From NCBI GenBank assembly GCA_030710605.1, contig CP092879.1, positions 22,613,784 to 22,677,783 of the forward strand: a stretch of 64,000 nucleotides of DNA, given 5' to 3'. This DNA comes from Cordylochernes scorpioides (lineage: Eukaryota; Arthropoda; Arachnida; Pseudoscorpiones; Chernetidae). The translations under genes and the position numbers were made by a program. Below, in pieces: positions 22,201 through 32,539 of this stretch. Position 1 is the first letter of the stretch, and every line of letters begins with the position of its first letter. The notes beneath the pieces were generated by a model that did no database searches, was not told where the DNA came from, and saw only the letters and a list, made by a program, of their open reading frames with translations.

Positions 22201-24453
22201 TCTCTCGAGAGGATTTTCCTCGACTCTTTCAATGAGTCCTTCAGTCAGCCAGTCTCTAAAGATCTGACTATATTCGGTCAACTTATTCTGTGAGGTCATT
22301 TTCTTAGTGCTTATATCTAACCTTTTTATCGCTATGTCAAGATTGCTGGGGATTGACTCCTTTTCTACCTTCCAAGGTAGACCTACAGAATATCTCTGAT
22401 CACTTTGTCTTTGAATTTTTGTTATAAACTTTTCTTTTATTTCCTGGTATCTGGTCTCTTTGGAGCAAGTTTCAACAGGATCCCTAATGCCTAGTACTTC
22501 TAGATCCCACAAATCCTTTAAATCGCATCGCGTTGTTAGCAGATTTAAAGTCTGCTGCACATTGTCATTGCTATCAATAATTGGCGAATTGCCCATTAGT
22601 GTCCAACCTAAATTCGTTTCCACCGCAGTTAAATCTGCTTCAACTTGAACTATTTTACCTGTCAAAATCATACCTAGATAGTTAGCGCCAATCAATATGT
22701 CAATCTCTTGTCCTTTAAAATTGTCCTGGGACAATATTATGCCCTTAATCTTCAATTTTTCTAACCAGTCTCCTTTTGGCAAAGGTGGTATGGCGTCGCA
22801 AATTTTACGTTGATCCAGCGCCTCAATATGGATCACATCTCTTTTATTACCTAAATTCTCCAATTCTAACATAAATTTACCGTGCTTTTCTTCACCAATC
22901 TTATTACCTCCAAAAAGACTTTTAGCTATGGTTATTTCGCCTTTTCTTTCTATTCCTATACTCCAGACTAACGACTGTTTGATATACGAAAACTGACTTC
23001 CACTGTCGAGGAGAATTCTAACCCTTCTAGAGGCATTTGGGCCTCTTAACAGTGCTACCGTGGTCATCAGCAAGACCTGACCTGTGCAGGCTTGACTAGA
23101 AAGCGATGCAATGGGTTCAGTTGCATTTTCCTTTAGATTTTCTCTTCCTGGTTTCGTTATCCGGTTAGAAGAATTTCCTTCACATAAAACTTCCAAGTGG
23201 TTTCTCCCACAGTTTTTGCACTCCAATTGTTTTCGGCACTGACTCTGTATGTGTCCCTTTCTTAAGCATTTGAAACATAGATGGGCACTACGTATTTTAT
23301 CATTTCTCTCTCCCGGAGACATTTTCATTATGGAACGGCATTGATGACTCGCATGATTTGTTCTTTCACAAAAGAAGCATTTTATATTAGTTCGCCCTCC
23401 GAACAGACTAGACACAGTGGCGGGTCTGAAATTGTTCCTTGTTCTGGTCCCATCATTGTAAGACCTTTTATAGGGTTCCTCCTGCCTAAAGCCTTTTTCC
23501 ACAAATTTCAGCCGTTGAGCACTCCTTACTTCGGCTTTTAGAAAGTCCAATAATAACCTTAGCCTTTCTTGAGCTCCTCCAACCCCTTTATCTGACTCTT
23601 CCCGTTTTGCTAACTTCATACCATAACCCGAAGAAGGATGCCTGTGCCATATTTTCAAAATATCCGAAGGTAATGAAGACTCGACAAGAGGATATAAAAA
23701 AATACCCGACAACTGGGGATCAATGCCCAATGTCTCTAACGACCGGAGGTGACTGCTCAGTTCGTCGTACAGACTGCTTAAATTTCTATTTTCTTTCTTT
23801 ACATTAGATATAACCGAATTCAATAGACGTCTGACATATAGTTCTGTCAGTATATTCGGGTCACCGAATCGCTCCTGTAGGGCTTGTACTGCCAAAGCAT
23901 AGTTGGCGCCTGTAACGGGATAGCTTGCTACAACACGATAGGCTTCTGAATTTGGTACAATTGCTTGACGCAAATATAAAAACCGGTCGCTATCGGATAA
24001 ATTCTTATTTTCGTGAATTTTCGAAAACTGCGCCCACCAAGACAACCAACATTCCAGAGAGCCATCATAGCTTTTTAGGGCTAACTCTGGTAATTTCACA
24101 TTTATTACAGTGTCCTCGCTAGCAATCGGGATTGTTTCTTCTTTATCGGGATTCCGTAATACACTGACTTTCTGTTGAATATCAAACTTTTTCTCTTCAT
24201 ATTTATCGCATTCTTGCCATTCCTTATCAATACTTTCCTCTGTAATCCCTTCTTTCACTACCAATAAAGCCTGATATTTTTCGTTTAGATCTACAAGTTT
24301 AGTGTAATAAGACTCTAGTCTATTAAACTTAGAATAAATATCATTCCTATCAATTTGAGACTTTTCAAATTCCCCATTTATTTCATTAATAATTCTAGTG
24401 AAAGTACCTCTTATGGCTTTTCTGCGCTTTTTAAGTGCATCTATCTCCTCCAT
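19206..24453 (-). pseudogene. BEL/Pao gag-pol polyprotein, frameshifted
   Basis: Block 1 (24453-22018, 811 codons, ATG 15 bases after the PBS): gag, zinc knuckles CFFC..H..C (residues 359-372), CFKC (393-406) and CKNC (412-424), protease motif LLDSGSQFSYI (481-491) and the start of RT. Block 2 (about 22025-20667): RT core with FMDN where most RTs have YxDD, then RNase H with FCDASQIGYGAV, LELMAM and WSDSTTALSW. Block 3 (20695-19733): integrase with an HHCC finger (GH..C..C), GVDLLGPL, YSDNGTNF and PWWGGFWERMVR, giving D, D, E. Block 4 (about 19745-19206): BEL C-terminal domain (VGDVVLIGQENL). Blocks are joined by frameshifts near 22025, 20690 and 19770, so no full polyprotein can be read. BEL elements normally use one ORF. 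Confidence 0.9.
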
Positions 24454-24467
24454 ATTTCCTTTAAATC

Positions 24468-24486
24468 GATCACGTCCGGCTCACCA
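24468..24486 (-). promoter_or_regulatory. BEL primer-binding site
   Basis: Minus strand TGGTGAGCCGGACGTGATC begins three bases after the 5' LTR. It is complementary to a tRNA 3' end (..GGCTCACCA). The ATCACGTC part resembles the T arm of tRNA-Trp, but I cannot fix the tRNA without the species' set. Confidence 0.7.
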
Positions 24487-24489
24487 AAA

Positions 24490-25264
24490 TGTTCGTGTTC
24501 GTTTAAAAAAAAATAAAAGGGTGATCGATTGAAAGGAAAAACAATGGGGGAAATAAATGCACAGAAACACAGTATAATAAAAGGATTTATTTTAAAAAAT
24601 TAAAAACAAAAGGGATAAAAACTATTATACTATTATTATGGGTAAAAACAAGAAAAATGGTTAAGCTAAATTATACTTATATCTAAGGGATTATGTATAA
24701 AAAACAATAAACAAGGTTAAGCAAAAAAGAAAGTAAAAAAATTAACTAATCTCAGGGAAGGGAGATAAAAATAAATGGCGGGGGGGTATCGAGCGTTTGT
24801 TTACACAGTACCTATGGTGTGGCAGCACCGTCGCAGGCTTGGCTTGTCTTGTGCGATGTCCAATTGTCGCGACTCGTTGGTTGTCTAAGTGTCTTTTTCC
24901 GTCCTCAAGTGGCTGCTTGAGGGATCTTCCAAGATGTCTTTCCGTCCACGAGACTCTGCTTGTGGGATATGTCTTCTTAGACTTCTTTCCGTCCACGAGG
25001 CTCTGCTTGTGGGATATGTCTTCTTTGGCGCGTCTGCCCCAAGGCAAGGGAACTCAACTTTCCCCTCCGCTTCTAACAAGGGAATCCTGCCAACTGACCA
25101 AAAAAAGAATGTAACATGACGCTCCGTCGTCTCCGCCCACGCCGACCTTTGCCCTCGGTCGGTCCAAGCTGGGCTATCTATATAGATGTCTTGCTCGTTG
25201 TCTCCCTTCACCTAAGACCTTCTTTCTATGTACAAAGTAAAAGAACGGTAAAATAGTTTTAACA
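24490..25264 (-). repeat. BEL 5' LTR (775 bp)
   Basis: TG..CA ended and near identical to the left LTR except for the missing ~58 bases and a few small changes. It drives the element in minus orientation. Confidence 0.9.
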
Positions 25265-25379
25265 ATAATGATAAAGGGATATTTAACGCCATGTTAAGCA
25301 ACGATTAAATTTATTTGAAAACATCACCAATGATTTATTTCTAATATCTGATTAAAGCGGATACGAATATCTATGAAAT

Positions 25380-25415
25380 GATTAATATAAATTAAAATAA
25401 GAGAGAGAGAGAGAT
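25380..25415. repeat. Short GA microsatellite
   Basis: AAATAAGAGAGAGAGAGAG between the BEL element and the hammerhead pair. Confidence 0.7.
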
Positions 25416-25525
25416 TAAATCGATAAAACTTAAAATATCAATTGTTAATCGTAAAGATAGAGGCTGCCTGGCCGGAATTCATAGTTCTTCAAATTAAAGA
25501 TACTTCGGCCAGTAAATCTTTTATA

Positions 25526-25574
25526 TTGTCTCGACGTTTCGACAAAAATTCTTTGTCCTCGTTAGGAGCGAACA
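25526..25574 (-). ncRNA. Degenerate hammerhead motif (inverted partner)
   Basis: Minus strand: CUAACGA instead of CUGACGA (G5 to A), then GGACAAAG..UUUUUGUC, GAAACGUC and GAGACAA. Everything except the one core residue matches its plus-strand partner, so a single transition probably inactivated it. Confidence 0.65.
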
Positions 25575-25620
25575 AAATTTAAAACATTCGGAAAAGCGTT
25601 AAAAATTATTCTTTCAATAT

Positions 25621-25670
25621 TTGTTCGCTCCTGACGAGGACAAAAGATTTTTGTCGAAACGTCGAGACAA
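25621..25670 (+). ncRNA. Hammerhead ribozyme motif, type I, minimal stem III
   Basis: Core CUGACGA (25631-25637); helix II GACAAAA with UUUUGUC (25639-25655) closed by a three-base loop; GAAAC (25656-25660); cleavage triplet GUC (25661-25663). Stem I: CUC (25628-25630) pairs with GAG (25664-25666), and beyond an internal loop UUGU (25621-25624) pairs with ACAA (25667-25670). Stem III is one A-U pair around CG, as in Penelope-type dimeric hammerheads. One G (25638) is extra before helix II. Confidence 0.7.
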
Positions 25671-25841
25671 TAAAAAAGATTTACTGACCGAAGTATCTTT
25701 AATTTGAAGATCAATTGTATGAGTATTAAAATATTTTTTCAAATCGAAAATATCGTTTGAAATTGCTTTTATTAAAGTGTAAAATGTTGTTTACAAAAAA
25801 AAAACTATAAAAAGGTTTTAGTAAAGTGAAATATGTTGTTA

Positions 25842-27171
25842 TCTATATCTATATATATAAAATTGAATGTCTGTGTGTCTGTCTGTCTGTGTGTGTGTGT
25901 GTCCTCTATGGATTCGAAAACCATACATCCAATCGCCGTGAAATTTCGGGATATTATTAGGCATATCCCCGGAAAGGTTTACGAAAAATAATATCTTGAA
26001 TATCTTTAATATCCTTAGAGTTATTTGCAGATTTGTAGCTTTAACTCGCAAGCAGCGCCACCATTGAGACGGAGATAGGCTTTTTCAAGAGGGGGAGTAA
26101 TGTTAGGAGAGAGGAGCGCGTCTCGAGGCGGGTGCTCACGTGTCACTGTTAAAAACCTATTTGTTTTGGCTACATCTTTTCCCGTGGACTTAACGATAAC
26201 TTTTCTAAAACTTATATCAAATTTCATGTATAATTATTTTTACATCATTTAGTTTAGTATAATTATTTACTATAATTTCCTATCGTTCAATTATTATACT
26301 TTTTGTTCTTAAAGATTATTTAAGACAATAATCTTTAATATTAGAAAGTGCTTTGCCAAAAGTTTGGAGTGGGGCAGACCCCGTGCGAGAATGGATTCGC
26401 CCGGCCGCCGGCCGACAGTCAAAGTACCCACCGACCAATCAGGGCAGAGTTGGCAACACAGCTATGCCAAGTAGACAAGAAAAAAAGCCTCGCGGGAGCT
26501 TGCCCAAGATGACCTCCGGGAACTTCGTCCATCTTCCATAAACGACCATGAATTTATTCAACCTTATCGAGTATTTTTCAAGGGACCGGGAAAAAATGTT
26601 CACTAGATAAAACGATGATTTTGTAATGTAGAAAATTAGGAAAGACAAAATTCAGGATGACACGGCACACAGGGACCGGGAAAAAATAATCACTTTATCG
26701 AGAGATTCACGACCATGATTTTATTCAACTTATCGAGTATTTTTCAATGGACCGGGAAAATATGTTCACTAGATAAAACGATGATTTTGTAATGTAGAAA
26801 TTTATGAAAGACAAAATTCAGGATGACACGGCACACAGGGACCGGGAAAAAATAATCACTTTATCGAGAGATTCACGACCATGATTTTATTCAACTTATC
26901 GAGTATTTTTCAAGGGACCGGGAAAATATGTTCACTAGATAAAACGATGATTTTGTAATGTAGAAAATTATGAAAGACAAAATTCAGGATGACACGGCAC
27001 ACAGGGACCGGGAAAAAATGTTCACTTTATCGAGAGATTCAAATTTACGAGTTTCAAATTATCAAAATATATCTTTTTTTTTCAAGTTTATAGAGAATTG
27101 TTTTAACAAATGTTCGTTAGACAAACCTTTACTCGGGTAAAACCTCGGGCGAAGCCGGGTACGTCCGCTAG
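25842..27171 (+). mobile_element. Helitron-like non-autonomous element, copy 1
   Basis: Starts with TATATATAAAATTGAATGTC and a TGTCTG-rich tract, and ends with a short hairpin (CGGGCGAAGCCGGG) followed by TACGTCCGCTAGT, the CTAG-type end typical of Helitron relatives, with no inverted terminal repeats. Shares AATCGCCGTGAAATTTCGGG, TTAGGCATATCCCCGG and CTTTAACTCGCAAGCAGCGCCACC with copy 2. The interior carries a 166 bp tandem repeat. No Rep/helicase ORF is visible; the small ORFs are by-products. Confidence 0.65.
26540..27035 (+). repeat. 166 bp tandem repeat inside Helitron copy 1
   Basis: GATGACACGGCACACAGGG recurs at 26656, 26822 and 26988, exactly 166 bases apart. Each unit has CACGACCATGATTTTATTC, CTTATCGAGTATTTTTCAA, GGGACCGGGAAAA and CACTAGATAAAACGATGAT. 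Copy 2 carries about one unit. Confidence 0.85.
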
Positions 27172-27970
27172 TATATATATATAAATGAATGTCTGTCTGT
27201 GTGTACTCTATAGATTCAAACACCGTACATCCAATCGCCGTGAAATTTTGGGATATTATTAGGCATATCCCCGGAAAAGTTTTCGAAAAATAATATCTTG
27301 AATATCTTTAATATCCTTAGAGTTATTTGCAGATTTGTAGCTTTAACTCGCAAGCAGCGCCACCTTGCGATGGAGATAGGCTTAGGTCTGCCCCACCCCG
27401 TCGAGAGAATGGATTCGTCCGGCCGCCGGCCGGATGGACAGTCCAAGTACCCACCGACCAATCAGGGCAGAGTTGGTGACACAGCTGTGCCAAGTAGACA
27501 AGAAAAAAAGCCTCGCGGGAGCTTGCCCAAGATGACCTCCGGGACCTTCGTCCATCTTCCATAAACGACCATGAATTTATTCAACCTTATCGAGTATTTT
27601 TCAAGGGACCAGGAAAAAATGTTCACTAGATAAAACGATGATTTTGTAATGTAGAAAATTAGGAAAGACAAAATTCAGAATGACACGGCACACAGGGACC
27701 GGGAAAAAATGAATACTTTATCGAGAGATTCAAATTTACGAGTTTCAAATTATCAAAATATATCTATTTCTTTTTATAAGTTTATAGAGAATTGTTTTAA
27801 CAAATGTTCTTTAGACAAACCTTTACTCGGGTACCGATTAATATTGATATTATTCAACTTATCGAGTATTTTTCAAGGGACCGGGAAAAAATGTTCACTT
27901 TATCGAGAGATTCGTTAGACAAACCTTTACTCGGGTAAAACACGGGCGAAGCCGGGTACATCCGCTAGTT
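27172..27970 (+). mobile_element. Helitron-like non-autonomous element, copy 2
   Basis: Begins TATATATATAAATGAATGTC immediately after the CTAGT end of copy 1 and ends CGGGCGAAGCCGGG then TACATCCGCTAGT. The two stand head to tail with no spacer. It contains a duplicated 3' segment: TTTACTCGGGTA occurs at about 27821 and again at about 27924. Confidence 0.65.
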
Positions 27971-28179
27971 CTAGTATAAAATGTTGTCATTAAAGTTAAA
28001 CCTATATTAGAATTAAAAACAAATTCGCTCCAGTTAACAAAACCTTGTATTAAATATTTTTGAAAAGAAATCATATGAACGATTATTATTTTGAAAAATT
28101 AAAACAATTCGCATTATTTTTCCAAACGGATTTTCTAAACAGTTTCATCCAAATTTTATAGTCATTCAAATTGTCACAT
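27971..28179. other. AT-rich spacer
   Basis: Nothing recognised. Confidence 0.4.
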
Positions 28180-28535
28180 TACAAGGAATTCTCCAGAAAT
28201 ACTTACATAAAAGAGGTCATCAGAAACACCAAATTGTTCCCGCTGAGAAACTGAACAAACTGCCTTTCACCTTATTTACGACTGTCCGAACCTTGCAAAA
28301 GTGAGACATCGATTTTTCACTGATTCTAAATCATTTAACTCTCTTAAATCAGCCACTCTGTCTATGTAAAATTTATAAACTCTGTCGATTAATACATGAA
28401 AATTTGTAAATATTTAATTCTAAGCTTTAACTTGTTTGTTGTTTGTATGTTTGTTTCCTCTGTAATTTGCGCAAATATTTCAATATCGCGCCTTGTTGAT
28501 TAATAAATAAATAAAATAATAATTAATGACACTAA
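28180..28535 (+). pseudogene. LINE 3' end (R1-type zinc-knuckle tail)
   Basis: A short frame reads ETEQTAFHLIYDCPNLAKVR followed by RFFTDSKSF, the C-terminal zinc-knuckle region found after RT in R1/I-type LINEs, with one Cys codon lost to TGA upstream. The 3' UTR has GTAATTTGCGCAAATATTTC and ATATCGCG, then TAATAAATAAATAAA. The LINE at 46960-48775 has a comparable GGCGCAAATAT..ATATCGCG tail, so both belong to the same broad clade. Heavily 5'-truncated. Confidence 0.6.
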
Positions 28536-29069
28536 TGACCATAAAGAAACTATAAAAAACAAATGCTGTAGATATAAAGTTTTGGAATGTTTGTGCTGCC
28601 CGGAAAAAAAAGAAGAATAACCCTAATGTTTGACAGGATCAAAATAGAATAAATTACACCTGACTTAATAGAATAGATGTACTTTCACCATAGTAACCAA
28701 ACACACACACACTTATAGCAGTACCCGATAATAAATAAATAATTAGAAAAAATAATTGAATGCATTGAATAGATTAGATATAGAGGGATTAGGCGCTCCT
28801 TTCATATATTGAATATGGTCGAACCTACAACAATGGAAAAGAATTTAAATAAACGTATATCCATTCAAATGTTCTATTTCACGATAGAATTCATAAGTTA
28901 CGAAATTTATCACACACCATCACCCCAATTACGAGGGATACATAAAATACTTTAAATATGAAACCTTCAATTTGAGGTTGATACTCTTGAACTATTTAGA
29001 AATGGTCGATTATTGGTGTTATCATAACTTTAAAATAAAGAAATATTTTCTTTTCCATGAAATTGGAAG
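28536..29069. other. AT-rich spacer
   Basis: Contains an (AC)n run at about 28700. Nothing else recognised. Confidence 0.4.
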
Positions 29070-29450
29070 CTCAGCAAGGTAGTGGTTAATTAGAGGGATT
29101 TGAAGCTTTGACCGAGCAAACATTGCTAGAATTCTAGATGGTGAAACCGGAGGTGTGGAATCTGTGATTTAAGATGCGCGAGGAGATTACACACTTCAGA
29201 TTATCAATCAAGTCCAAGTAAGAATTCTAAAGGTGCGAGATCGATTCCAAGGAGAATTCAATTTATCACACTCTCCCATCTCCCAATGGGAGGCTGGCTG
29301 GAATCGGAGGCCAATATGGACGTCTTTCATAACTCTCTCTATTTGGTGGTGGGGACTTTGATGGGTTTCTTAGAGGTCTGCTGCATCTTCACACTCGTCA
29401 TTTGAATTAAATTGTTAACACATAGCTCTCTGTGAATAAAAATACTTTTA
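29070..29450 (+). repeat. Possible tRNA-derived SINE
   Basis: A GC-richer island: AAGGTAGTGGTTAATTAGAG resembles an A box, and GGTGCGAGATCGATTCCAAG resembles a B box, but they are farther apart than in a tRNA. Ends near AATAAAAATACTTTTATT. Single copy here, so the call is weak. Confidence 0.25.
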
Positions 29451-29650
29451 TTATAATATTATTTGTTTATCTGGCTTTAATATTATATTATTAAAAATCG
29501 ATTTGATAGAAATAATTCTTAATTATGTTTAATGCAATAACTAAAAACAATTTTTATTGTTGCATAAAAGTAACTGCACCTATTTTATTAATAATTTTAA
29601 TAATATTTTTTCTATATTTTAAATTCAAATTAAGATTTATATATATGCAT

Positions 29651-29772
29651 TATTAAAAAGGCATATATTTCTCTATTAAAAACAACTATATATATATATA
29701 TTTTATTATATATTATATTTACAAATTATTTTATTTTGCCAATTTTAATCCAATATATGCCTTTTCAATTAA
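29651..29772. mobile_element. Short fold-back element (GGCATATATTGG family)
   Basis: Left end TTAAAAAGGCATATAT, right end AATCCAATATATGCCTTTTC. About 120 bp with an AT-rich centre; the hairpin block of the longer copies has been lost. Confidence 0.6.
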
Positions 29773-30495
29773 AGTTATATTTATGGATTTCTCTATTTTA
29801 AAATTATATATATGATATATTTTATGTATTATGATTTATAAAAATATTATGTGCTATAAAATCATAATTTGTATGTTGAAACACCGTGACTACCCAACTC
29901 TCTAAAATTTGATATGATAAATAGAAAATATATTATGAAAGCTACTTATAAAATATAGGTATCTCATCATTCATCTATATAACCATGTGGATGATAAAAT
30001 AAAACACTCTGGAAAGAAGCATGTCTGTGAAAAAATTCAAGGCTGAAAAATCTGACAGACGGCAATCTGGTATGCCAATATAATGTACAATAAAATAAAA
30101 ATATTTTTCCCTAAAAGTCTAATGTTTTCACCTTAACAATATAATCTGTTAAAATCAATAATTATAGAAATAGACCAATTTTATTTATATATATACGAAG
30201 TTATTTTAAATTTATTAATAGAATATTTCAAAATTCAAATATATATTCAGTGAAAATATAATATATGCTGAAAATAGATAGATGAAATATATCAAAACTT
30301 ATATAACAGAGTTCTTTTTTATTCAAGACAAAAGCATATTCTAAAATATTTAAATTTGTCTTTTTAAAGTTTACTTCTAAGAGAAGTATTTAAATAGTGT
30401 AAAATAGTTTATTTACATATTAAATAGCATAAATATGTATTTTCTTGAAATTTTCATCACTATTTCACAAGTATCATATTATATATATATATCTA
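29773..30495. other. AT-rich spacer
   Basis: No ORF, array or paired terminus recognised. Confidence 0.4.
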
Positions 30496-30625
30496 AAGAG
30501 ACAAGGGTCGCCTCTCCCGTCAAAATGGACGTCAAAACTAGACGCCATCTATTAACCGTCACCGCAAACTAGCGGTCTCTGGTCGGTGACAAAGCCACAA
30601 CACCAGCTTTGGTAAACTGAAAAGC

Positions 30626-30680
30626 GTCCACCTAGAGACCATGGTTTCGGGCTAATAGCCCTCGTCAGTCTAGGGCGGAC
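30626..30680 (-). ncRNA. Hammerhead ribozyme motif, fully canonical
   Basis: Minus strand, in order: GUCCGCCCUAGA, core CUGACGA, helix II GGGC-UAUUA-GCCC, GAA, ACCAUGGU (a three-pair self-complementary stem III with a two-base loop), cleavage residue C (GUC triplet), then UCUAGGUGGAC. Stem I pairs UCUAG with CUAGA and GUGGAC with GUCCGC, leaving one bulged C: eleven pairs. Every core residue is canonical and there are no extra bases. Best ribozyme candidate in the window. Open stem I and tiny stem III mark the Penelope/retrozyme type. Confidence 0.85.
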
Positions 30681-30737
30681 TTTATTCCATGAGATCCACA
30701 CGGGATCTAATGGAATCTTGACAATCTGCCAAAGGGT

Positions 30738-30791
30738 GCAAAAGACTGACGAGGACCATTAGCCCGAAACCATGGTCTCTAGGTGGACGCT
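30738..30791 (+). ncRNA. Hammerhead motif, partner with weakened stems
   Basis: Core CUGACGA (30746-30752), helix II GGACCAUUAGCCC with one mismatch, GAAAC (30766-30770), CAUGGUC cleavage region and the same UCUAGGUGGAC stem I arm. The upstream arm (GUGCAAAAGA) pairs only through AGA, so stem I is almost lost. Probably inactive as a monomer. Confidence 0.6.
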
Positions 30792-30962
30792 TTTCAGTTT
30801 GCCAAAGCTGATGTTGTGGCTTTGTCACCGACCCGAGACCGCTAGTTTGCGGTGACGGTCAATAAATGGCGTCTAGTTTTGACGTCTATTTTGACGGGAG
30901 AGGCGACCTTTGTCTCTTTAGATCAATATCCTCCCGGCAAAATTTCCATCTATATATATATA

Positions 30963-31729
30963 TGTGATGAGGTCCTGTTGACTCTTGTAGAATACTGTCG
31001 ACTAAAACTGTGATGAGGTATCCAGTCGACTTAAACTATGGTGTGAGTCCCTGTCCACTCTCGCTATACTGTGTTGACCGAGAGGAACAGTCAGGATAGG
31101 GAGTTTTCCAGTTTTTCTCTGCACCTTGTAAGACCTTTAACAGTTCTCACAAAGTACAGGGAGTCGTGGTCGAGGCAGAGTGGAAAGCCTTGGAATGTCC
31201 ACACAAAAATCGAAGACACAGTTGAACTAGGAAAGTTCCGTGAACAGATAAATGTTGAGCTAGGAGCGAAAGATGGAGATAAAAGAGTTCTTACTGGTCT
31301 ACATGGTGGATGAGGAGGACCTTGGTGACAACCGACGAGGGCTTCCGTTGATGGTCAAGTGACTATATTTTTGGCTAGGACGGAGGCCCATATATCTTTT
31401 CCGAGAAAGGAAGTATTGCATGTCAACAGATGCGACAAGAGCGTGGATCGTCTGGCGAAATTCTACACTAGCACCGTCCTGACAGTTCCCATCTTTAGAC
31501 CTTGTTGTTTTGGGACTGCTTTATGCTCGATCTCTGCTTTAGCTCAACTCTTAATCTATTACAGAGTTTTATTTATTCATCCTCAGTTTTTACAGAGTAC
31601 ATTACATATGATGATGTAATGACACATGTCAATAATGCGTATAATCATTAACAGATGTGTTTCAATTATACAACATGAAAATATTGTTATATGTTATATA
31701 CAATATGGGGTTGTTGGTTTAAATTACCA
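30963..31729 (-). repeat. Solo LTR of the LARD family
   Basis: On the minus strand it begins TGGTAATTTAAACCAACAAC and ends CTCATCACA, matching LARD-I/II LTRs including the AGAGGAACAGTCAGG and GTGGTCGAGGCAGAGTGGAAAG blocks (in complement). It is flanked by TATATATA on both sides, and LARD-II begins directly after the right (TA)4. No internal region, so it is a recombination remnant. Confidence 0.75.
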
Positions 31730-31737
31730 TATATATA

Positions 31738-32539
31738 TGATAATTTAAACCAACAACCCTATATATTATAATCTTTATAACAAGATTGTCATGTTGTATA
31801 TAGAACTAATTGCAGATTTATAACTAATTATATGCATAATTGACATGTCTCCTTGCATCACCAAATGTAATGTACTGAGGATGAATAAATAAAAATATAT
31901 AATAGATTAAAAACTGAGTTAAGAGCCAGAGAGAGATTTACAAAGTAACTTCTAAAGATAGATGGAAGCCCAGACCGCTGCCAGAGTCGAGTTGCACACG
32001 TGCAGAAAGGCAATACTTCCTGGTCCATTTCCTAGTTCACTTCCTAGTCCAAAAAAGTTGTTTAAATAGGACCCCACGTAGCAACAGATTCTCAGCTCTA
32101 GTCAGTCCCGGTCAGCGTCACCCCTTGTCGCCGGTTGTCACCAACTCATCGACGATGTAAAACAGTAAGAAATCTTCTATCTCCATCTTTGCTCTTGGCT
32201 CGCTTTTTATCTATTCAAGGAACCTTCTACAACGTGTCGCTTCGTTTTTTGTGTGTGTGGACATCCCCAGTTTTCCACTCTGTCTCGACCACGACTGCCT
32301 GTACTTTGTGAAGAACTGTTAAAGGTCCTACAAGGTGCAGAGAGGCTACTGGAAAACTCTCCACCCCTGACTGTCCCTCGCGGTTACTACAGGTTTGACC
32401 CTCGGTTGCCACAACTTATAGCGAGAGTCGACGAGGTTCTACAACAGGCTTACCAAACCCCAACATATTATTACAGAGAGTCAACAGGATCTCACAACAT
32501 TATTACAGAGAGTCAACAGGACCTCAACGCAATATTACA
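31738..32539 (+). repeat. LARD-II 5' LTR
   Basis: TG..CA. Contains GTTTAAATAGG (about 32058) as a likely TATA-type element and tandem ATTATTACAGAGAGTCAACAGG units near the 3' end. Confidence 0.8.

Larger units (their letters stand above)
18208..25264 (-). mobile_element. BEL/Pao LTR retrotransposon, nearly complete
   Basis: LTRs at 18208-19041 and 24490-25264 start TGTTCG and end TTAACA. The element is flanked on both sides by ATAAT (18203-18207 and 25265-25269), the 5 bp duplication expected for BEL/Pao. The gag-pol region runs on the minus strand, so the right LTR is the 5' LTR. A primer-binding site and polypurine tract are in the right places. Domain order is gag with three zinc knuckles, protease, RT, RNase H, integrase and C-terminal domain, interrupted by three apparent single-base frameshifts. 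LTR similarity suggests a fairly recent insertion. Confidence 0.93.
25465..25795. mobile_element. Hammerhead fold-back element (head-to-head pair)
   Basis: Inverted arms share CTTCAAATTAAAGATACTTC (left) and GAAGTATCTTTAATTTGAAG (right), then TTTACTG/CAGTAAA, the stem I region and the whole hammerhead module, separated by a ~45 bp centre. Relatives: 7590-7856, 18032-18190 and the window end (63890-64000). No ORF, so it depends on other enzymes; the ribozyme form points to Penelope-like machinery. Confidence 0.75.
30498..30922. mobile_element. Hammerhead fold-back element (GC-rich, long arms)
   Basis: Nearly perfect inverted arms of about 165 bp: the left begins AAAGAGACAAGGGTCGCCTC, the right ends GAGGCGACCTTTGTCTCTTTA. 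Each arm carries TTTGACGTC, the ACGCCATCTATT word, ACCGTCACCGCAAACTAGCGG and a hammerhead motif facing the centre. The centre (about 30680-30740) is unique. GC content is well above the neighbours, and the few mismatches suggest a fairly recent element. Confidence 0.8.

Noticed and set aside
20223-24122. Plus-strand ORFs within the BEL element
   Set aside because: Shadows of the minus-strand gag-pol frames.
26353-27671. ORFs with Pro/Arg-rich sequence in the Helitron-like copies
   Set aside because: They follow the repeat units, are interrupted between copies and resemble no Rep/helicase.
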